Assembly: GCA_949878535.1 (NCBI GenBank)
Contig: CATLAS010000014.1
Coordinates: forward strand, 1 to 9,816
DNA length: 9,816 nt
Direction of reading: 5' to 3'
Source: an uncultured Eubacteriales bacterium
Lineage (GTDB): Bacteria > Bacillota > Clostridia > Oscillospirales > CAG-272
The translations under genes were made by a program, and so were the position numbers. The notes beneath the pieces are model-generated. The model had not been told where the DNA came from, ran no database searches, and was given only the letters and a program-made list of their open reading frames with translations. The number at the start of each line of letters is the position of its first letter. Positions within the stretch are counted from its first letter, which is position 1. This document shows, in pieces, positions 5,965 through 9,816 of the stretch.

Positions 5965-7383
5965 ATGGTATTTTCATCCCTTGAGTTTTTATTTCTGTAC
6001 TTCGCAGCGTCGATCATGATATATTTTATCGTGCCTCTGGCGTTTCGAAATCTGGTTCTTCTCCTTGTTAGCCTGGCGTTTTACGGCTGGGGAGAACCGA
6101 TTTATGTTACGATTATGCTGTTTTCCATTATTGTTGACTATATCTGCGGCTACTTTGCAGGGAAGTATCGGGAAACAGACCGAAAAAAAGCGCGCCGGTT
6201 TGTGATTGCAAGTGCGGTGATTAACTTAAGCGTGCTGGGATTCTTCAAATATTATACGTTTATTGTATCCAATCTACAGCTGCTTCCCTTTGAATTTTTA
6301 AAGAAAATTCCCCTGTTTGCAGATGTAAAACTGCCGATCGGTATTTCCTTCTATACATTCCAGACAATGTCCTACACCATTGATATCTATCGAGGTGATG
6401 CCCGGGTGCAGCGGAATATTGCTTCCTTTGGTGCGTATGTGACTCTGTTTCCCCAATTGATCGCAGGCCCCATTGTGCGGTATCAGGATATTGATGATCA
6501 GCTTCGCTCCCGCCCCCACAATATCGAACTGTTTGCTTCCGGTATGCGGACATTTGTCTGCGGCCTTGGGAAAAAGATTCTCCTTGCTAACTGTGCAGGC
6601 GCTATGTGGGAGGGGTTTCAGACCTTATCTGCCACAGACGCTACTGTAGTTGGCGCATGGCTGGGCATGCTGTTTTACGCCTTTCAGATTTATTTTGACT
6701 TCTCCGGCTATTCCGATATGGCAATCGGACTTGGCAAAATGCTTGGTTTCCAGTTTAAAGAAAATTTCTTTTATCCGTATGTATCCAAAAGTATTACGGA
6801 ATTCTGGCGGCGCTGGCATATTTCCATGGGAACCTGGTTCCGAGAATATGTATACATCCCTCTCGGGGGAAACCGCTGCTCCAAATTGAAAAATTATCGA
6901 AATATTGTCATCGTCTGGCTTCTGACCGGATTCTGGCATGGCGCAAGCTGGAATTATGTACTATGGGGACTGTATTACTGCATCCTTCTTGTAATCGAAA
7001 AACTGTTCCTGCATAAATTGCTCCAACGTCTGCCCGGATTTGTCAGCCATATTTATACGCTGGTGATTGTGCTGTTTGGCTGGTGGCTGTTTGTCTTTGA
7101 AGATCTGGGCGCCGGTATAACCTATCTTGGGTATATGTTCGGGCAAGGCGTAGTCGCCTTTACCGAGGTGGGCGCTACTTACGATTTACTGCGCTGTATT
7201 CTGTTTTTGGCAGTGCTGTGCATCGCTTCTACCCCCCTTCCCAAAAAGCTGTTTTATAAGCTGTATGAAAAGGGAAAAGGCGCAAGATTGGCGATCAGCG
7301 CAGGCTGCGCCGCGCTGCTTGTGCTGTGTACTGCATATCTGGTGGATTCCTCCTATAATCCGTTTTTATACTTCCGGTTTTAA
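5965..7383 (+). CDS. MBOAT family O-acyltransferase (AlgI-like)
   Basis: This is a multi-pass membrane O-acyltransferase of 472 residues, predicted to move acyl (usually acetyl) groups across the membrane to a surface polysaccharide, as AlgI does for alginate. The N-terminus MVFSSLEFLFLYF and the NLVLLLVSLAFYGWGEP segment are typical. Other motifs: FPQLIAGPIVRY (162-173), EFWRRWHISMGTWFREY (279-295) with H285, YIPLGGNR just after, and LTGFWHGASWNYVLWG (320-335) with H325, which corresponds to the conserved catalytic histidine of AlgI/DltB-type enzymes. Many hydrophobic segments span the length. The protein appears complete. It is followed after 30 bases by the DHHW gene, its usual partner. 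The natural substrate cannot be read from the sequence; D-alanyl transfer (DltB) is less likely because no dltACD genes are near. Confidence 0.94.
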   Translation: MVFSSLEFLFLYFAASIMIYFIVPLAFRNLVLLLVSLAFYGWGEPIYVTIMLFSIIVDYICGYFAGKYRETDRKKARRFVIASAVINLSVLGFFKYYTFIVSNLQLLPFEFLKKIPLFADVKLPIGISFYTFQTMSYTIDIYRGDARVQRNIASFGAYVTLFPQLIAGPIVRYQDIDDQLRSRPHNIELFASGMRTFVCGLGKKILLANCAGAMWEGFQTLSATDATVVGAWLGMLFYAFQIYFDFSGYSDMAIGLGKMLGFQFKENFFYPYVSKSITEFWRRWHISMGTWFREYVYIPLGGNRCSKLKNYRNIVIVWLLTGFWHGASWNYVLWGLYYCILLVIEKLFLHKLLQRLPGFVSHIYTLVIVLFGWWLFVFEDLGAGITYLGYMFGQGVVAFTEVGATYDLLRCILFLAVLCIASTPLPKKLFYKLYEKGKGARLAISAGCAALLVLCTAYLVDSSYNPFLYFRF

Positions 7384-7413
7384 CCCGACAGAAAGGCGGT
7401 AAACAGTAAATAT

Positions 7414-8751
7414 ATGGATGATACAACGAAAAAGATACAGCCGGTTCCTGATGGTGTGCCGGTGAAAAAAGAGAAAATCACAGCGGACGGTGAGGCGGCA
7501 AGATATCTGCAGCTGCAGATGCATCTGAAAAAAGAAAGCCGCGGTGCGGACTTTTTGCTGATTCTGCTGACGCTTGGTTTTATTTATGTGATGGCGGTGT
7601 TGTTCTGGGTGCTTCCCGATTCCGATTTTTCTCCTCAGGAAAATCGAACGCTTGCTGCTGCGCCGGAGCTTTCTGCGGAAAACTTTTTTTCCGGCAATCT
7701 TACAGAGCAAGTGTCTGATTACATGGCGGATCAGTTCCCCTTTCGGGATTTTTTCGTAGGCGTGAAAGCGTTGTCGGAAACAGCACAGTTAAAAGGCCAA
7801 AATAACGGAGTCATTTTGGGCAGTAACGGATATCTGGTCACTCGGGTGGACTATCCCAATGAAACTGTTCTGAAAACCAATTTGAATGCCGCAGCGAGGT
7901 TTCAGCAGGCAGCGCAGGAACAGGGAATCCGGTGTGTGACGGCCTTTGCAGGGCGCAAGCAGGATACCTGCGATAAATATCTGCCTGCCGCATACGGATC
8001 TTATTATTCCGACCGTATCTGGAATATTCTGAACGATATTGCAGGTGAACGGGATCTGGCATATATCAATCTGCGGGACCCCCTGCGCAGGTATGCATCG
8101 GACGGGGAAGCGGTATATTATAAAACAGATCATCACTGGACGTCGCTGGGCGCATATCATGCTTATACGCAGGTAATAGAAGCGCTGGGAGATACGCCCC
8201 TGCCGCTGGACGCTTTTACAGCAGAGACAGTTTCAGAGGATTTTTACGGTACGACTTGGTCTGCCGCCGGGGCACAGTGGGTAAAGCCGGACACAATTAC
8301 GTATTATCACGGTAAGAATGAAAGCTATACGATGGAAAGTGAGGATAATACGAGACAGTTTGAAGGATATACAGGCTGCACCTATGAAGCGCGTGACGGA
8401 AAGAACTATGCAGTGTTTGACAGCATTTATGTGCGGGAATTTTTAGAGGAAAAGGATCAGTATGCTTCTTTCCTTGGGGGAAATTTTGGGTATACCCATA
8501 TTACTGCCAATGGAACGGGAGAGCGGGAAACGCTGCTTGTACTGAAGGATTCCTTTGCACACAGTATGGCACCTTTTCTGCTGCAGCATTATGATTTGAT
8601 TCTGGTGGATCTGCGGTATTATAAAGTCCCTATGCTTCGATTCTGCGAGGAAAATGGAATTGACAAGGTTCTGATGCTTTACAATATGGAAACCTTGACG
8701 GAAGGGGATTATCTCAAGGTTTTGGGCGCAGGGCTTGGCAAGGAAAAGTGA
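7414..8751 (+). CDS. DHHW family membrane-anchored protein, AlgJ/AlgX-like acetyltransferase partner
   Basis: A 445-residue protein with a lysine-rich cytoplasmic N-terminus (1-45), one membrane helix (about 46-67) and an extracytoplasmic domain. The name motif KTDHHWTSLGAY starts at 237, with D239 and H241 placed like the Asp-x-His of AlgX/AlgJ. LLVLKDSFAHSM (374-385) supplies S380 as the likely nucleophile, so a complete SGNH-like triad is plausible. The ENRTLAAAPELS stretch (75-86) and the following DYMADQFPFRD segment are typical of the family. The inferred role is to take the acetyl group delivered by the adjacent MBOAT protein and place it on a cell-envelope glycan. The likely ribosome binding site AGAAAGGCGG (7390-7399) sits 14 bases from the ATG, which is long; no better in-frame start is seen. 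The gene is very probably co-transcribed with the MBOAT gene. Confidence 0.92.
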   Translation: MDDTTKKIQPVPDGVPVKKEKITADGEAARYLQLQMHLKKESRGADFLLILLTLGFIYVMAVLFWVLPDSDFSPQENRTLAAAPELSAENFFSGNLTEQVSDYMADQFPFRDFFVGVKALSETAQLKGQNNGVILGSNGYLVTRVDYPNETVLKTNLNAAARFQQAAQEQGIRCVTAFAGRKQDTCDKYLPAAYGSYYSDRIWNILNDIAGERDLAYINLRDPLRRYASDGEAVYYKTDHHWTSLGAYHAYTQVIEALGDTPLPLDAFTAETVSEDFYGTTWSAAGAQWVKPDTITYYHGKNESYTMESEDNTRQFEGYTGCTYEARDGKNYAVFDSIYVREFLEEKDQYASFLGGNFGYTHITANGTGERETLLVLKDSFAHSMAPFLLQHYDLILVDLRYYKVPMLRFCEENGIDKVLMLYNMETLTEGDYLKVLGAGLGKEK

Positions 8752-8765
8752 GAGATAAATGAGCA

Positions 8766-8829
8766 GCGTGAAAAACATGAGAAATCAAATCGTAAGGAAT
8801 CTTTTTCACGCGTGCTTTGTGCAAAGCAC
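8766..8829. repeat. Two abutting inverted repeats between the DHHW and lipoprotein genes
   Basis: GCGTGAAAAA (8766-8775) is the exact reverse complement of TTTTTCACGC (8802-8811), with 26 bases between. Directly adjoining is GTGCTTT-GTGC-AAAGCAC (8812-8829), a perfect 7-bp stem with a 4-base loop. No T-run follows the second stem, so a standard terminator is unlikely. They could be a regulatory hairpin, an operator or an mRNA processing site ahead of the lipoprotein. Confidence 0.6.
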
Positions 8830-8856
8830 AAAGTCAAAGAGAGGATGGAGACTACT

Positions 8857-9300
8857 ATGAAAAAAAGATGGATTGTCGGATTTATACTTTTGCTTTTATT
8901 ATGTATGACTGCTTGTTCTGTGCGTGATACGGCTGCGGAAACGACCGCAGAGACTACGCAGGCTGATACTACACAGGAGGATACGACTTCCCCAGTAACA
9001 ACAGAGGAGGATACCTCTGCGCCGGGCGATACGGCTGCTGACAGTACGGATAGCGAAGGAGGGAAGCAGATTACTGAAGAAGAGGCGCTGGCTGCTGCAA
9101 AAGCATATATGGGAGACACGGATCCGGACACAGGATATAAGTATTCCTTTGCGTCCCAGGGAACTATGCAGGACACAGACACAGGCGAGGAGTATTATAA
9201 AGTGCGGGTTTCCTGGTATTTGCCGGAGGATGACAGATATTCTGTTTATGGATATCTTCTGGTAACAAAAGACGGCAAGTCTATTTTAAATTTTGACTGA
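8857..9300 (+). CDS. Small Thr/Asp-rich lipoprotein
   Basis: A 147-residue secreted lipoprotein of unknown function. The N-terminus MKKRWIVGFILLLLLC is a signal peptide leading to a lipobox ending in C20 (MTAC, 17-20), so the mature protein should be lipid-anchored on the outer face of the membrane. Residues 22-70 are a low-complexity linker of Thr, Glu, Asp and Ala. The folded part (about 71-147) starts QITEEEALAAAKAYMG and has alternating beta-like segments (YYKVRVSWYL, YSVYGYLLVT), loosely reminiscent of PepSY-type domains; that resemblance is weak. The ATG at 8857 has GGAG six bases upstream (8847-8850); an ATG at 8845 is in frame but has no room for its own site. The topoisomerase gene follows after 35 bases with no visible terminator. 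Confidence 0.85.
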   Translation: MKKRWIVGFILLLLLCMTACSVRDTAAETTAETTQADTTQEDTTSPVTTEEDTSAPGDTAADSTDSEGGKQITEEEALAAAKAYMGDTDPDTGYKYSFASQGTMQDTDTGEEYYKVRVSWYLPEDDRYSVYGYLLVTKDGKSILNFD

Positions 9301-9335
9301 TTAAAGCATCGGTCGCAAGGAAGGGTAAAAAGTAC

Positions 9336-9816
9336 ATGACGAAGAAAAAGGAAACAGCGCAGTATAACGACCAATCCATAGAAAAACTGGAGGGAGCCGA
9401 TCGGGTGCGGCTTCGCCCGGCAGTTATATTTGGATCGGATGGGCTGGAGGGCTGTGAGCATGCCTTTTTTGAAATACTGTCCAACTCTGTAGATGAGGCA
9501 AGAGAGGGATATGGTTCTTCCATTACCGTCACCGTTTACCGGGATCATTCTATCGAGGTGGATGACCGGGGGCGCGGTGTTCCCCTTGGCTACAATGAGA
9601 AATACGATTGCCACAACTGGGAATTGATCTACTGCGAGCTGTATGCTGGCGGAAAATATAAAAACAATTCCGGTATGGGCGGATATGAATTTTCCCTGGG
9701 ACTGAACGGACTTGGCGCATGCGCCACCCAATACGCATCGGAATTTTTTGAAGTGCATTCCTTTGACGGACAGAATTTGTCCCATATGTCTTTTAAAAAG
9801 GGAAATCCTGTAGGCA
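9336..9816 (+). CDS. Divergent type IIA topoisomerase B subunit (GyrB/ParE-like), 3' end cut by the window
   Basis: The first 160 residues of a GHKL-ATPase topoisomerase subunit, still open at the window end. N-terminal landmarks: VRLRPAVIFGSDGLEGCEH (24-42), the N-box EILSNSVDEA (46-55) with E46 and N50, the second ATP motif VDDRGRGVP (75-83), LYAGGKY (102-108) and GGYEFSLGLNGLGACATQY (115-133). The last replaces the usual SGGLHGVGASVVNALS segment of GyrB/ParE, and ILSN replaces VxDN in the N-box. This marks a divergent paralogue, a kind I associate with Clostridia and usually annotated as GyrB or topoisomerase IV, rather than the housekeeping gyrB. It should use ATP to drive strand passage with an A-subunit partner, perhaps encoded just downstream out of view. 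The ATG is preceded by AAGGAAGGG (9317-9325). Confidence 0.9.
   Translation, partial: MTKKKETAQYNDQSIEKLEGADRVRLRPAVIFGSDGLEGCEHAFFEILSNSVDEAREGYGSSITVTVYRDHSIEVDDRGRGVPLGYNEKYDCHNWELIYCELYAGGKYKNNSGMGGYEFSLGLNGLGACATQYASEFFEVHSFDGQNLSHMSFKKGNPVG

Noticed and set aside
8812..8829. Rho-independent terminator
   Set aside because: The stem is good but no T-run follows it.
9246..9785. Minus-strand frame of 179 codons
   Set aside because: It is antisense to the conserved topoisomerase N-terminus and has no family resemblance.

Overview
The window looks like a chromosomal segment from a Gram-positive gut-type Clostridia, probably Oscillospirales/Ruminococcaceae. This is inferred from the gene families (AddA, a DUF3842 protein, a YwlG/TIGR01440 protein, an MBOAT-DHHW acetylation pair and a divergent type IIA topoisomerase), the purine-rich ribosome binding sites and the roughly half-GC composition. 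All convincing genes are on the + strand. No rRNA, tRNA, CRISPR array or transposase gene was seen.

Layout: (1) 1-594 has no gene and is filled with hairpin-forming repeats. (2) 595-4149 is addA, the helicase-nuclease subunit of AddAB. (3) 4150-4428 is a second repeat block. (4) 4429-5443 holds two small conserved genes in a likely operon, a DUF3842 protein and a YwlG/TIGR01440 protein. (5) 5444-5964 holds a weak hairpin, a candidate promoter and a third repeat block. (6) 5965-8751 holds an MBOAT acyltransferase and a membrane-anchored DHHW protein, together a predicted cell-surface polysaccharide O-acetylation module of the AlgI/AlgJ-AlgX type. (7) 8752-8856 holds two abutting inverted repeats. 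(8) 8857-9300 is a small lipoprotein. (9) 9336 to the window end is the N-terminal ATPase part of a GyrB/ParE-like protein, cut by the window edge.

The most unusual content is the repeat family. Three intergenic blocks on the same strand share one plan: a GGCTCCC/GGGAGC hairpin, a GTCGC-NNN-GCGAC hairpin, GAGGGAT, a short AT-rich core containing AAATCGGCAG, an ATCC-containing return arm, a third hairpin whose sequence differs in every copy, and a CCCCTT/AAGGGG hairpin, followed by extra hairpin units. The two halves are roughly reverse complements, so each copy can fold back on itself. In a related hairpin, two copies differ by compensatory base-pair changes. I do not recognise a named family. 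It could be a non-autonomous foldback element or a structured RNA.

The genes do not form one pathway: DNA repair, two poorly characterised conserved proteins, an envelope acetylation pair, a lipoprotein and a topoisomerase lie next to each other, separated mainly by repeat blocks.
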